Source of the DNA: DDH964 sp963763205
GTDB lineage: Bacteria > Desulfobacterota > Desulfuromonadia > Desulfuromonadales > DDH964
Length of the DNA: 64,000 nt
Direction of reading: 5' to 3'
NCBI GenBank assembly: GCA_963763205.1
Contig: CAVXNQ010000017.1
Location: 1 to 64,000 of the forward strand
Both the position numbers and the translations under genes were made by a program. Positions 7,998-15,193 of this stretch are shown here, piece after piece (position 1 is the first letter of the stretch; each line of letters opens with the position of its first letter). The notes under the pieces were generated by a model, which had not been told where the DNA came from, made no database searches, and saw nothing but the letters and a program-made list of their open reading frames with translations.

Positions 7998-9388
7998 TAC
8001 AATATCATCCTCCCCCAGGTAGCTGCCCGACTGCACCTCGATCAGCTCCAGGGGGATCCTGCCGGGATTCTCCAGGCGGTGGGTGACGCCGAGAGGGATG
8101 TAAGTCGACTGGTTTTCGCTGAGGGTCAGCACCTCGTCGCCACGAGTGACCCGGGCCGTTCCCCTGACCACGACCCAGTGCTCGGCGCGGTGATGGTGCA
8201 TCTGCAGCGAGAGGGTGGCGCCGGGCCGGACGATGATGTGCTTGACCTGAAAGCGCTCGGCGCTGTCGATGCTTTCGTAGCTCCCCCAGGGGCGGTTCAC
8301 CTTGCGGTGCAGCAGGGCCTCGCCCCGGCCGTCCCGCTTGAGCTGCTCGACGATCTTCTTCACGTCCTGGACCCGATCTTTGCCGGCCACCAGCACGGCA
8401 TCGGCGGTCTCGACCACGACCAGGTCTTCGACGCCGACCGTCGCCAGCATGCGGCTCGAGGCATGCAGGTAGGAGTTCCGGGAGTCGGCCGCCAGCACGT
8501 CCCCCACCAGGACGTTCCCTGCCGCGTCGGCCTGGGCCACCTCCCAGAGTGCCGACCAGGAGCCGACGTCGCTCCAGCCGGCAGCGAGGGGGATCACCGC
8601 CGCGGCGGCGGTTTTTTCCATCACCGCGTAGTCGATGGAATCGGCGGGGCAAGCCGCGAAGGCCGCGGCGTCGACACGGATGAAGTCGAGATCCTGCTGC
8701 GCCGTCTCCAGAGCCTTGCGGCAGGCGGCAAGCATCGCCGGCGCGAAGCGCTCCAGTTCCTCCAGGTAAACCGAGGCCCGGAACAGGAACATGCCACTGT
8801 TCCAGTAGTAGTCCCCGCGGCGACGTAGCGCTCGGCGGTGGCGAGGTCGGGTTTTTCGACGAACGCGGCCACCGCGAAGGCGGCGGCCGGAACGGGAGAC
8901 GCCAGCGAAGCTCCCGCTTTAATATAACCATACCCCGTCTCGGCCTTGTCCGGCACGATGCCGAAGGTGACCAGCCTGTCCTCCTCGGCGAGCGCCGCTC
9001 CGGCCTGCGCCGCCGCGCGGAAGGCGGCCGCGTCGCGGATCACGTGGTCGGCAGGGAGCACCAGCAGCAGGGGATCCTCCCCGCGGCACCCGCCTGCAGG
9101 GCCGCCAGGGCGACCGCCGGAGCGGTGTTGCGCCCCACCGGTTCGAGCAGGATGGTCGCCTGCGTCGGCGCCGACCTGTCGCAATTGCTCGGCGACCATG
9201 AACCGGTGCTGCTCGTTGCAGATCACCATCGGCTGCCCCAGCTCGGGCAGCCCCTCCAGACGGGTGACGGTCTCCTGGAGCATGGTCCGGTCGGAGACCA
9301 GGGGCAGGAGCTGTTTGGGATAGAGCTCGCGGGACAGGGGCCAGAGCCGGCTGCCGGAACCGCCGGAGAGAATGACGGGGATGATCAT
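7971..9388 (-). pseudogene. manC: Mannose-1-phosphate guanylyltransferase/mannose-6-phosphate isomerase, frameshifted
   Basis: Makes GDP-mannose; the C-terminal cupin domain is the isomerase half of bifunctional ManC/AlgA. The start at 9388 (MIIPVILSGGSGSRLWPLSR) has AAAGGAG upstream. The pyrophosphorylase signature is followed by GYGYIKAG and, in another frame, NSGMFLFRAS. The C-terminal cupin has VNRPWGSYE and QMHHHRAEHWVVV. Three single-base changes disrupt the frame: an extra G near 9159, a missing G in the run at 9079-9082, and a missing G in the run at 8813-8816. The first two compensate, garbling about 26 residues. Corrected length is about 472 residues, normal for the family. Errors in homopolymers are as likely as true decay. 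Confidence 0.85.
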
Positions 9389-9435
9389 AGAAACTCCTTT
9401 TGCATTTTCATCTGGTTCATTTAATAAATCGGTTT

Positions 9436-9561
9436 CACCGCCCGTTCGCTCCGCTCGCTCAAGACGCAAAGAACGCAAAGGAAACCTTTATCGCGGGATT
9501 CAAACCAAAAATCACTCCAAGGGTTGGCCTCTCTTTGCGTCCTTTGCGTCTTTGCGGTGAA
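9436..9561. repeat. 126-bp dispersed repeat, copy 1
   Basis: Begins CACCGCCCGTTCGCTCCGCT and ends CTTTGCGTCTTTGCGGTGAA. Two further copies lie at 11085-11210 and 11234-11361. The two ends are partly complementary (ACGCAAAG repeats against CTTTGCGT repeats), so the element can fold on itself. Confidence 0.85.
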
Positions 9562-9597
9562 AAGCCCAGGCCTATCCCCACCGTCTTTGCTGTGAAA

Positions 9598-10608
9598 TCA
9601 ATCCCTTACCCGCCCTTGATTCTCCAAAAACCACCGGTAGGTCCGTTCAATCCCCTCGCGCAGCGACACCTTGGCCTCCCAGCCAAGGCTCCTCATCCTG
9701 GATACGTCCTGCAGCTTGCGTGGGGTGCCGTCAGGCTTGGTCGAGTCGAATGTCAGTCGGCCCGGGTAGCCCACCACTTCGCGGATCGTCTCGGCCAGTT
9801 CGCGGATGGTCACGTCTACCCCGGTACCGAGGTTGACGAAACAGGGCTTCGGGTAGCTGAGCAGGTTGGCGCGCAGCGTCGCCTCGTCGAGATTCATCAA
9901 AAACAGGCAGCCATCAGCCATGTCGTCGACGAAGAGGAACTCCCGCATCGGCCTGCCGGTACCCCAGACGGTAACTTCGGAGTGTTGGGTTTTGAGTTTT
10001 GAGTTTTGAGTAGAATGAGCCAAGGCGGCCTTCGCCTCGTGGAAGCGCCGAATCAGGGCCGGCAGAACGTGGGAGTTTTCCGGGTGGAAGTTGTCGCCGG
10101 GGCCGTAGAGGTTGGTCGGCATGGCGGCGATGAAGCGGGTGCCGTACTGGCGGTTGTAGGCTTCGCACATCTTCAACCCGGCGATCTTGGCGATGGCATA
10201 GGGCTCGTTGGTCGGTTCCAGAGGACCGGTGAGGAGCGACTCCTCGGGCATCGGCTGCGGCGCCAGCTTGGGGTAGATGCAGGAGGAGCCCAGAAACAGC
10301 AGCCGCTGCACACCGTTGACCCAGGCTTGATGGATGACGTTGCTCTGGATCACCAGGTTGTCGCGGATGAACTCGGCCGGATAGACGTTGTTGGCGTGGA
10401 TGCCGCCCACCTTCGCCGCGGCCAAAAAGACGTATTCGGGCTTTTCCCGGGCAAAAAAGTCGGCAACCGCCGCCTGGTCGGTTAAATCCAGTTGGACCCG
10501 GTCACGCAGCAGCAGGTTGGTGTAGCCGGCCTTCTGCAGCGCGCGGACAAGGGCCGATCCGGCCAGGCCGTTGTGGCCGGCGATGTAGATTTTTTCTTGT
10601 TTTTCCAT
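9598..10608 (-). CDS. fcl: GDP-L-fucose synthase
   Basis: NADPH-dependent epimerase-reductase that turns GDP-4-keto-6-deoxymannose into GDP-L-fucose. The 336-residue protein has the SDR glycine motif GHNGLAGSAL, SSCIYPK, and the catalytic YAIAK. The ATG at 10608 begins MEKQEKIYIAGHNG. Near residues 200-212 a segment QNSKLKTQHS is encoded by ACTCAAA heptamers and replaces the short loop expected before VTVWGTGRPMREF. The rest of the frame is intact. It acts after Gmd, encoded just upstream at 11366-12484, with a GxxExxY gene and repeats between. Confidence 0.95.
   Translation of the reverse strand: MEKQEKIYIAGHNGLAGSALVRALQKAGYTNLLLRDRVQLDLTDQAAVADFFAREKPEYVFLAAAKVGGIHANNVYPAEFIRDNLVIQSNVIHQAWVNGVQRLLFLGSSCIYPKLAPQPMPEESLLTGPLEPTNEPYAIAKIAGLKMCEAYNRQYGTRFIAAMPTNLYGPGDNFHPENSHVLPALIRRFHEAKAALAHSTQNSKLKTQHSEVTVWGTGRPMREFLFVDDMADGCLFLMNLDEATLRANLLSYPKPCFVNLGTGVDVTIRELAETIREVVGYPGRLTFDSTKPDGTPRKLQDVSRMRSLGWEAKVSLREGIERTYRWFLENQGRVRD
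9982..10012. repeat. Heptamer repeat inside fcl
   Basis: Three TTTTGAG units plus degenerate flanks within the fcl reading frame. The same units form non-coding tracts elsewhere in the window. The tract is read in frame and adds about ten residues in a loop region. Confidence 0.8.
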
Positions 10609-10647
10609 AACAAACCCATTCACCGCAAAGTCGCAAAGAACGCAAAG

Positions 10648-11028
10648 TTAAAGATTATTTACAACCCTTTTAATGCCATTTTTCATCAAGGGGACATTGA
10701 AATTCAGAAGAATCCCCAAATGCAATCCGGATAGTTTTAGATAAGTTAGAACCTGGGCAAGATGGATTGGCTCGAACGCTGCGACCGACTTCAACTCCAG
10801 GGCAACCAGCTCTTGGACGACAATGTCAAGTCGGTAACCGCATTCCAGGGCAATGCCTTTGTATACCATGGGCAGGGCGACCTGCCTGGAGACGGCCAAG
10901 CCTTGTAGTTGGAGCTCCCGACACAGGCATTCCTCGTATGCCGACTCCAAAAGCCCGGGGCCCAAGTGGCGATGGACTTCAATTGCTGCAAGGATTACCC
11001 GATTGGAAATTTCGTCTTCCACTGTCAT
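10648..11028 (-). CDS. GxxExxY family protein
   Basis: A 126-residue protein with the family signature HLGPGLLESAYEECL near residue 20. A PD-(D/E)XK-like core follows: GYRLDIVV and LVALELKSV near residues 70-90, then HLAQVLTYLKLSG. This fold suggests a nuclease relative, but the function is unproven. The ATG at 11028 starts MTVEDEISNRVI; sequence upstream in frame is translated repeat and is excluded. A second, truncated relative lies at 14674-14916. Such genes often sit among repeats and in variable surface loci, as here. Confidence 0.85.
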   Translation of the reverse strand: MTVEDEISNRVILAAIEVHRHLGPGLLESAYEECLCRELQLQGLAVSRQVALPMVYKGIALECGYRLDIVVQELVALELKSVAAFEPIHLAQVLTYLKLSGLHLGILLNFNVPLMKNGIKRVVNNL

Positions 11029-11084
11029 CCCCCCCTTGTTTTTTACTACCAACTCTCTGCGGATGCAAAGATCCACATCTTTTG

Positions 11085-11210
11085 CACCGCCCGTTCGCTC
11101 CGCTCTCTCAAGACGCAAAGATCGCAAAGGAAACCTTTTGTCTGGATTCAAACCAAGACACTACCAAGGGGATTCGCCCTTCTTTGCGGCCTTTGCGCCT
11201 TTGCGGTGAA
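11085..11210. repeat. 126-bp dispersed repeat, copy 2
   Basis: Closely related to copy 3, which begins 24 bp after its end, and more distantly to copy 1 at 9436. It begins CACCGCCCGTTCGCTCCGCT and ends TTTGCGCCTTTGCGGTGAA. Confidence 0.85.
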
Positions 11211-11233
11211 ATCAAAGCCCTGGTCCTTACTCA

Positions 11234-11361
11234 CACCGCCCGTTCGCTCCGCGCTCTCAAGACGCAATGATCGCAAAGGAAACCTTTTGTCTGGATTCAA
11301 ACCAAGACACTACCAAGGGGGTATTCGCCCTTCTTCGCGGCCTTTGCGCCTTTGCGGTGAA
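11234..11361. repeat. 128-bp dispersed repeat, copy 3
   Basis: Same orientation as copy 2 and nearly identical to it, apart from a few substitutions and two extra bases. It ends 4 bp before the gmd stop codon. Confidence 0.85.
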
Positions 11362-11365
11362 TGAT

Positions 11366-12484
11366 TTATTCATGATAATCAAAAGCCTTAAACCCATGTT
11401 TTTTGACCAGGGCATCCCGGCGAGCATTTTCCAAGTCGGAACGCACCATCTCTGCCACGAGCTCTGCAAAGGTGATCCGCGGTTCCCACCCCAGCTTCTG
11501 CTTGGCTTTGGCCGGATCTCCGAGCAAAGTTTCCACCTCCGTCGGTCGGAAGTAACGAGGATCGACCTTCACAAAAATCTGTCCGGGCACCAAGGCCGGG
11601 AACTCAGGGCTGGCGGTCTCGACGATGCCGATCTCATCGACGCCCTTGCCTTCCCACCTGAGGCCGAAGCCGAGTTCATGGGCGGCAGCATCGACAAAAT
11701 CGCGAACCGAGTATTGCCTTCCGGTAGCGATGACGAAATCCTCGGGCTGCTCCTGCTGCAGCATCAGCCACTGCATCTCGACGTAGTCGCGGGCGTGGCC
11801 CCAGTCGCGCAGGGCGTTGAGGTTGCCGAGATAGAGGCAGTCCTGCAGGCCGAGGGCGATGCGGGCCACGGCACGGGTGATCTTGCGGGTGACGAAGGTC
11901 TCGCCGCGAACCGGGGATTCGTGATTGAAGAGGATGCCGTTGCAGGCGTAGAGCCCGTAGGCTTCCCGGTAGTTGACCGTGATCCAGTAGCCGTAGAGCT
12001 TGGCCACGGCGTAGGGGGAGCGCGGGTAGAAGGGGGTGGTCTCCTTCTGCGGGATCTCCTGCACCAGGCCGTAGAGCTCGCTGGTCGAGGCCTGATAGAA
12101 GCGGGTCTTCTTCTCCAGGCCGAGGATGCGGATCGCCTCCAGGATGCGCAGGGTCCCCACACCGTCGGCGTTGGCCGTGTATTCGGGGGTATCGAAGGAG
12201 ACGGCGACGTGCGACATAGCCGCCAGGTTGTAGATCTCGTCCGGCTGCACCTGCTGGATGATGCGGATCAGGTTGGTCGAGTCGGTCAGGTCGCCGTAGT
12301 GGAGGATGAAGTTGCGGTGCTCGACGTGGGGGTCCTGGTAGAGATGGTCGATGCGGTCGGTGTTGAACAGCGACGAGCGGCGCTTGATGCCGTGGACGAT
12401 GTAGCCCTTCTTCAGCAAAAATTCAGCAAGATAAGCCCCATCCTGCCCCGTAATTCCAGTAATAAGAGCAACTTTTCCGGACAT
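11366..12484 (-). CDS. gmd: GDP-mannose 4,6-dehydratase
   Basis: Converts GDP-mannose to GDP-4-keto-6-deoxymannose, the branch point to GDP-fucose or GDP-rhamnose. The 372-residue protein has TGITGQDGAYLAEFLL at the N-terminus, GIKRRSS, and the catalytic YPRSPYAVAK near residue 160, all typical of Gmd. Length is normal. It lies directly upstream of fcl in transcription order, so the intended product is GDP-L-fucose. The end is followed by two copies of a 126-bp repeat. Confidence 0.97.
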   Translation of the reverse strand: MSGKVALITGITGQDGAYLAEFLLKKGYIVHGIKRRSSLFNTDRIDHLYQDPHVEHRNFILHYGDLTDSTNLIRIIQQVQPDEIYNLAAMSHVAVSFDTPEYTANADGVGTLRILEAIRILGLEKKTRFYQASTSELYGLVQEIPQKETTPFYPRSPYAVAKLYGYWITVNYREAYGLYACNGILFNHESPVRGETFVTRKITRAVARIALGLQDCLYLGNLNALRDWGHARDYVEMQWLMLQQEQPEDFVIATGRQYSVRDFVDAAAHELGFGLRWEGKGVDEIGIVETASPEFPALVPGQIFVKVDPRYFRPTEVETLLGDPAKAKQKLGWEPRITFAELVAEMVRSDLENARRDALVKKHGFKAFDYHE

Positions 12485-12898
12485 GTTTCTAACCTTTCGA
12501 AGTATTTAATTCAAAACTCAAAATTTGCACCTGGTTATGCACTTCGCTCAAGTTGGTTCCCGGCCAGAAAACTCGCCGTGCAGGACCAGCGAAAAACATC
12601 TCGCGCCCGCTCCTGACCGTCGCTTGAGATCACAGCGACCACTGAGTTTATTGCAGGCATAAAATGCCTTTGACTTTCTCGGCGGCCTCTGCGGACTCGA
12701 GAGAGTGAAGTGAACCGGCGAGAGACGCTTGATTATTTCTTTCGCAATGGAGCTGATTTCGCTCTCTCCGCCCCGCCAGCTGGCCATAAATCCGGTTATT
12801 ATGACTTTATATTTTGGGGGAGGCAAGGGGAGAATGCGAGGGGCGAGGGGCGAGGGGCGGGTACAATCCAAGACTCATGTGGGTTGATCTGGAAACTT
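12485..12898. other. Intergenic region upstream of gmd
   Basis: No convincing gene. It holds fragments of repeat-like text (CTCGGCGGCCTCTGCGGACTC at 12678-12698), a small inverted repeat AGGCAT/ATGCCT near 12655, and a GAGGGGC heptamer run at 12838-12858. The gmd promoter should lie here on the minus strand, but I cannot pick a clear one. Confidence 0.5.
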
Positions 12899-12921
12899 GG
12901 CATCTTCGAGGACTGACCCCA
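12899..12921. repeat. 23-bp direct repeat, left copy
   Basis: Begins GGCATCTTCGAGGAC and ends GACCCCA. It recurs at 13560-13582 with one mismatch, so the pair brackets the first toxin-antitoxin module. The first 13 bases also occur at 15063-15075. Confidence 0.8.
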
Positions 12922-12942
12922 TAACCATCTCCCTGCTTGCTC

Positions 12943-12982
12943 TTGACCGACCCTGCCGGAGCCGTTATGATGTCATTGACAT
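12943..12982 (+). promoter_or_regulatory. Sigma-70 promoter and palindromic operator of the first toxin-antitoxin module
   Basis: TTGACC at 12943-12948 and TATGAT at 12966-12971 are 17 bp apart. The palindrome ATGTCATTGACAT at 12970-12982 overlaps the end of the -10 box and the likely start site, a good place for autoregulation by the antitoxin. AAAGGAGAGG precedes the antitoxin ATG. Confidence 0.65.
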
Positions 12983-13006
12983 TCAAGAACATCAAAGGAG
13001 AGGAAC

Positions 13007-13228
13007 ATGTCGCAGATCACTGCCCGCCTGCCCGACGAGGTTGTCTCCGCACTGGACCGCGCAGCCCGAAGTCTGCACCGGAGTCGCGCCGACGTGGTCC
13101 GCCAGGCCATCGAAAGCTATCTCGAAGACTTCGACGACTTGAGCGTTGCGATTGAACGCCTGCGTGACCCCGCCGACGAGACCATCAACTGGGAAGAGGC
13201 TCGCCGTGCCCTACTCGCCGAAGATTAA
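13007..13228 (+). CDS. Ribbon-helix-helix antitoxin (RelB/CopG type)
   Basis: A 73-residue protein with an N-terminal ribbon-helix-helix DNA-binding fold: beta strand SQITARLPDEVVSAL, then ALDRAARSLHRSRADVVRQA. The acidic tail would bind and neutralise the toxin. The start has AAAGGAGAGG at good spacing. The toxin gene overlaps its 3' end by 23 bp in another frame, the usual arrangement for such modules. It probably represses its own promoter through the palindrome just upstream. The whole module is bracketed by 23-bp direct repeats. Confidence 0.88.
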   Translation: MSQITARLPDEVVSALDRAARSLHRSRADVVRQAIESYLEDFDDLSVAIERLRDPADETINWEEARRALLAED

Positions 13229-13460
13229 GCGAAGCGCCCTCAAGGAAATCCAGGCCCTGCCCAAACCCGAACGTCTGCGCATCGTGGAAGCTATCGATCG
13301 GCTTCCCGAAAACCCGCATGTCGGCAAACTGCTCAAGGGGGACTTTTCAGGCCTGCGTCGCATTCGCGTCGGCGTTTACCGTATCGTCTACGAAATCAAC
13401 GAAGGGCAGATCCTGGTCCTCGTCCTGCGCGTTGCCCATCGCAAAGACGTTTATCGTTGA
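13206..13460 (+). CDS. RelE/ParE family toxin
   Basis: An 84-residue protein of the RelE/ParE fold with KRSALKEIQALPK, LPENPHVGKLLKG, the core RRIRVGVYRIVYEI, and the C-terminal VLVLRVAHRKDVYR. RelE-type members cut mRNA on the ribosome and ParE members poison gyrase. The C-terminal HRKDVYR end is closer to RelE. A GTG at 13206 is taken as the start because it begins VPYSPKIKRSALKEI, as in relatives. It overlaps the antitoxin by 23 bp. Confidence 0.88.
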   Translation: MPYSPKIKRSALKEIQALPKPERLRIVEAIDRLPENPHVGKLLKGDFSGLRRIRVGVYRIVYEINEGQILVLVLRVAHRKDVYR

Positions 13461-13559
13461 AGCGGGTAACCCCTTTCTCTCAGACCGAGCCGAACTCTTC
13501 CTATCCTCCATCCCGCCCAAAGAAAAACATTCACCAACGGGTCCAGGTCATTGACATTA

Positions 13560-13582
13560 GGCATCTTCGAGGACCGACCCCA
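13560..13582. repeat. 23-bp direct repeat, right copy
   Basis: Matches 12899-12921 with one mismatch (T to C). It lies about 100 bp after the toxin stop codon. Confidence 0.8.
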
Positions 13583-13624
13583 CACGCTCACAGTGTCCAT
13601 CCGGAAACTCAGGATGGACGCAAG

Positions 13625-13776
13625 ATAGTTTCCGATTTGGAAACGAGATATTTTTCGTCGTGGCAAGGAAATCAAAGACTTGCGCGGAGACGTACCCCCG
13701 TACGTCGCACAAGCAAGGCTGAAGATTGACGCTGCCACGGCGGAAAAGAGCCGTTTCCGGATGGAAACCAACTATA
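13625..13776. repeat. 152-bp imperfect palindrome
   Basis: Centred on ACGTACCCCCGTACGT near 13692-13707. Outer arms carry TAGTTTCCGATTTGGAAAC on the left and GTTTCCGGATGGAAACCAACTA on the right, with GTGGCA/TGCCAC in between. The arms pair over most of their length. It fills most of the 455-bp gap between the two toxin-antitoxin modules. Confidence 0.7.
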
Positions 13777-13835
13777 AGAGGCCCCTCTTGAGCAGAAACT
13801 CAAAAAACCGAGGATGCCCCTTCCAATCTCCCTGC

Positions 13836-13878
13836 TTGACGCTCAAACTCAAAGAACATATACTTCCACATATAAAAT
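13836..13878 (+). promoter_or_regulatory. Sigma-70 promoter of the second toxin-antitoxin module
   Basis: TTGACG at 13836-13841 and TATACT at 13859-13864 are separated by 17 bp. Downstream ACATATAAAATGT, a short palindrome, is a candidate operator for the antitoxin. The antitoxin ATG follows at 13916 after AAGGAGAAAGTC. Confidence 0.65.
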
Positions 13879-13915
13879 GTAAGATCTTTTCCGAGCTGAG
13901 GCCAAGGAGAAAGTC

Positions 13916-14146
13916 ATGAGCCAAGTCACCATATACCTTGATGAGCAGACCGACAAAAAACTCCGCCAGGCCGTCGAGCATTCCGGTCTATCAAAGAGCC
14001 AGTGGATCACCCGGCTGATCAAGGAGAAGACCGCCACTGAATGGCCGGAGGTCGTGCGCGAAATGGTTGGCGAATGGCGGGATGTCCCTGAACAGGAAGA
14101 GATTCGAGAAACCGAAGGGAAAGATCTACCGAGGGAATCGCTGTGA
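13916..14146 (+). CDS. Ribbon-helix-helix antitoxin (VapB partner)
   Basis: A 76-residue protein beginning MSQVTIYLDEQTDKKLRQAVEHSGLS, a CopG/ribbon-helix-helix DNA-binding start. A basic helix follows (KSQWITRLIKEKT), then an acidic tail that would contact the PIN toxin. AAGGAG lies at good spacing before the ATG. Its stop overlaps the toxin start by 4 bp (GTGA), so translation is coupled. It likely represses its own strong promoter at 13836-13864. Confidence 0.85.
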   Translation: MSQVTIYLDEQTDKKLRQAVEHSGLSKSQWITRLIKEKTATEWPEVVREMVGEWRDVPEQEEIRETEGKDLPRESL

Positions 14147-14538
14147 AATACCTCCTCGACACCAACACGATCATTTACTTTTTCAAGGGGACCGGTCAGG
14201 TTGCCGATAACCTTCTGCAAATCCCCCCAATGGATATTGGTATTCCGGCCATCGTCCTTTACGAACTCGAAGTCGGGCTGGGGAAATCGAAGACGCCCGC
14301 AAAGCGACGCAAACAGCTGCAAACTCTGGTCAACCTGGTGACTGTTATCCCATTCGGTGAAGAGGAAGCGGAATGTGCCGCCAAGGTTCGCACCTTACTC
14401 GAAAAGGCCGGCACGCCCATTGGACCAATCGACAATCTGATCGCCGGCACTGCCCTCGCCTGCAAAGCCACCCTCGTCACCCACAACACCGCAAAGTTCA
14501 AGCGCATCAAAGGACTGAAATTGTTGGATTGGTACTGA
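14143..14538 (+). CDS. vapC: PIN-domain ribonuclease toxin (VapC)
   Basis: A 131-residue PIN-domain endoribonuclease. The metal-binding acidic residues are seen in MKYLLDTNTIIYF (Asp6), AIVLYELEVG (Glu near 43) and GPIDNLIAGTAL (Asp near 99), with THNTAKF towards the end. VapC toxins cut tRNA or rRNA when free of antitoxin. The GTG start at 14143 overlaps the antitoxin stop. Length is normal and the frame intact. Confidence 0.93.
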   Translation: MKYLLDTNTIIYFFKGTGQVADNLLQIPPMDIGIPAIVLYELEVGLGKSKTPAKRRKQLQTLVNLVTVIPFGEEEAECAAKVRTLLEKAGTPIGPIDNLIAGTALACKATLVTHNTAKFKRIKGLKLLDWY

Positions 14539-14673
14539 AGGGTCCGACCGGAATACCTTTCTAAAGCAGCTCAGACCTCAGAAGATATTTCGCCCCTGAA
14601 TCAGGTCGCTGCCCCCATAAACCACACCCCCGTCATAGCCAATTTACTCACCCCAGGGGTGCCCCGCCATCTG

Positions 14674-14916
14674 CTAATTCCAATGGTAGACCCCACACGC
14701 TGCCATCAAATCGAGGTGATAGCCGCAATCCATTTGATTTCCACGGTAAACGACAGGCAGCGGCTTCTGACGCTCAACCCGCAACTGCTTTTCCGTCAGC
14801 TCAAAAGCGAGACAAGGTTCATAGGCTGATTCCAGGAGTCCCGGTCCCAGTTCCTGATGGACTGCAATAGCTGCACCAATGATAGAACTGGTTAAACGAT
14901 CAAGTTCCTCACTCAT
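14674..14916 (-). pseudogene. Truncated GxxExxY protein
   Basis: Starts at 14916 with MSEELDRLTSSIIGAAIAVH and carries the signature ELGPGLLESAYEPCL, clearly related to the gene at 10648-11028. It runs into unrelated sequence after GYHLDLM and stops at 80 residues, before the conserved ELK of the nuclease-like core. It is probably inactive. Upstream on the minus strand is the typical repeat CCGAGGACGCAGAGGGCGCAG seen near such genes. Confidence 0.75.
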
Positions 14917-14974
14917 CCCCCCCCTCCTTTTCCTCTGCGCCCTCTGCGTCCTCGGCGGTAATAAAGAGGTCAGA

Positions 14975-15067
14975 TCAAACCGCCCGTCGCTGCCCCTCCT
15001 CCACTTCGCGGATCGCTCCCCTCCTCCCGATCCCCGCATATTCGAACCCCTCGACAGCCAGTGGCAT
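14975..15067 (-). pseudogene. Remnant of a ugd-like 3' end
   Basis: The minus strand encodes LAVEGFEYAGIGRRG before a short tail and stop. This matches the end of the intact UDP-glucose dehydrogenase in this window (KVDGFEYFGIGRKG). Nothing of the rest of the gene is present upstream. It looks like the scar of a deleted or rearranged second dehydrogenase gene. The match is short, so this is moderately sure. Confidence 0.5.
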
Positions 15068-15193
15068 CTTCGAGGCCTGGTAATCCTCTAAAAGGCACCT
15101 CCTACACTACCAGGCCGATCCTGGAGACACTGTGCCTCATCCCGTGAGACAATTTTTTCGGCGGCAAAGCCTTCCTCTTTTTCGTTATGCGTT

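Larger units (their letters stand above)
10619..11210. mobile_element. GxxExxY gene bracketed by inverted repeats (possible mobile unit)
   Basis: A 29-bp sequence TTCACCGCAAAG... at 10619-10647 recurs in inverted orientation at 11182-11210, matching at 26 of 29 positions. It encloses a single GxxExxY gene. The left copy abuts the stop codon; the right copy is the end of a 126-bp dispersed repeat. No transposase is present, so mobility would have to be supplied in trans. Mobility is inference. Confidence 0.5.

Noticed and set aside
10648..11151. Longer start for the GxxExxY protein
   Set aside because: The extra N-terminal residues (PLRSLRLERAERTGG) are translated from the 126-bp repeat, which gives the same peptide upstream of manC.
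13457..13729. Small ORF after the RelE-type toxin
   Set aside because: It runs through a direct repeat and a palindrome, with no ribosome-binding site or recognisable motif.
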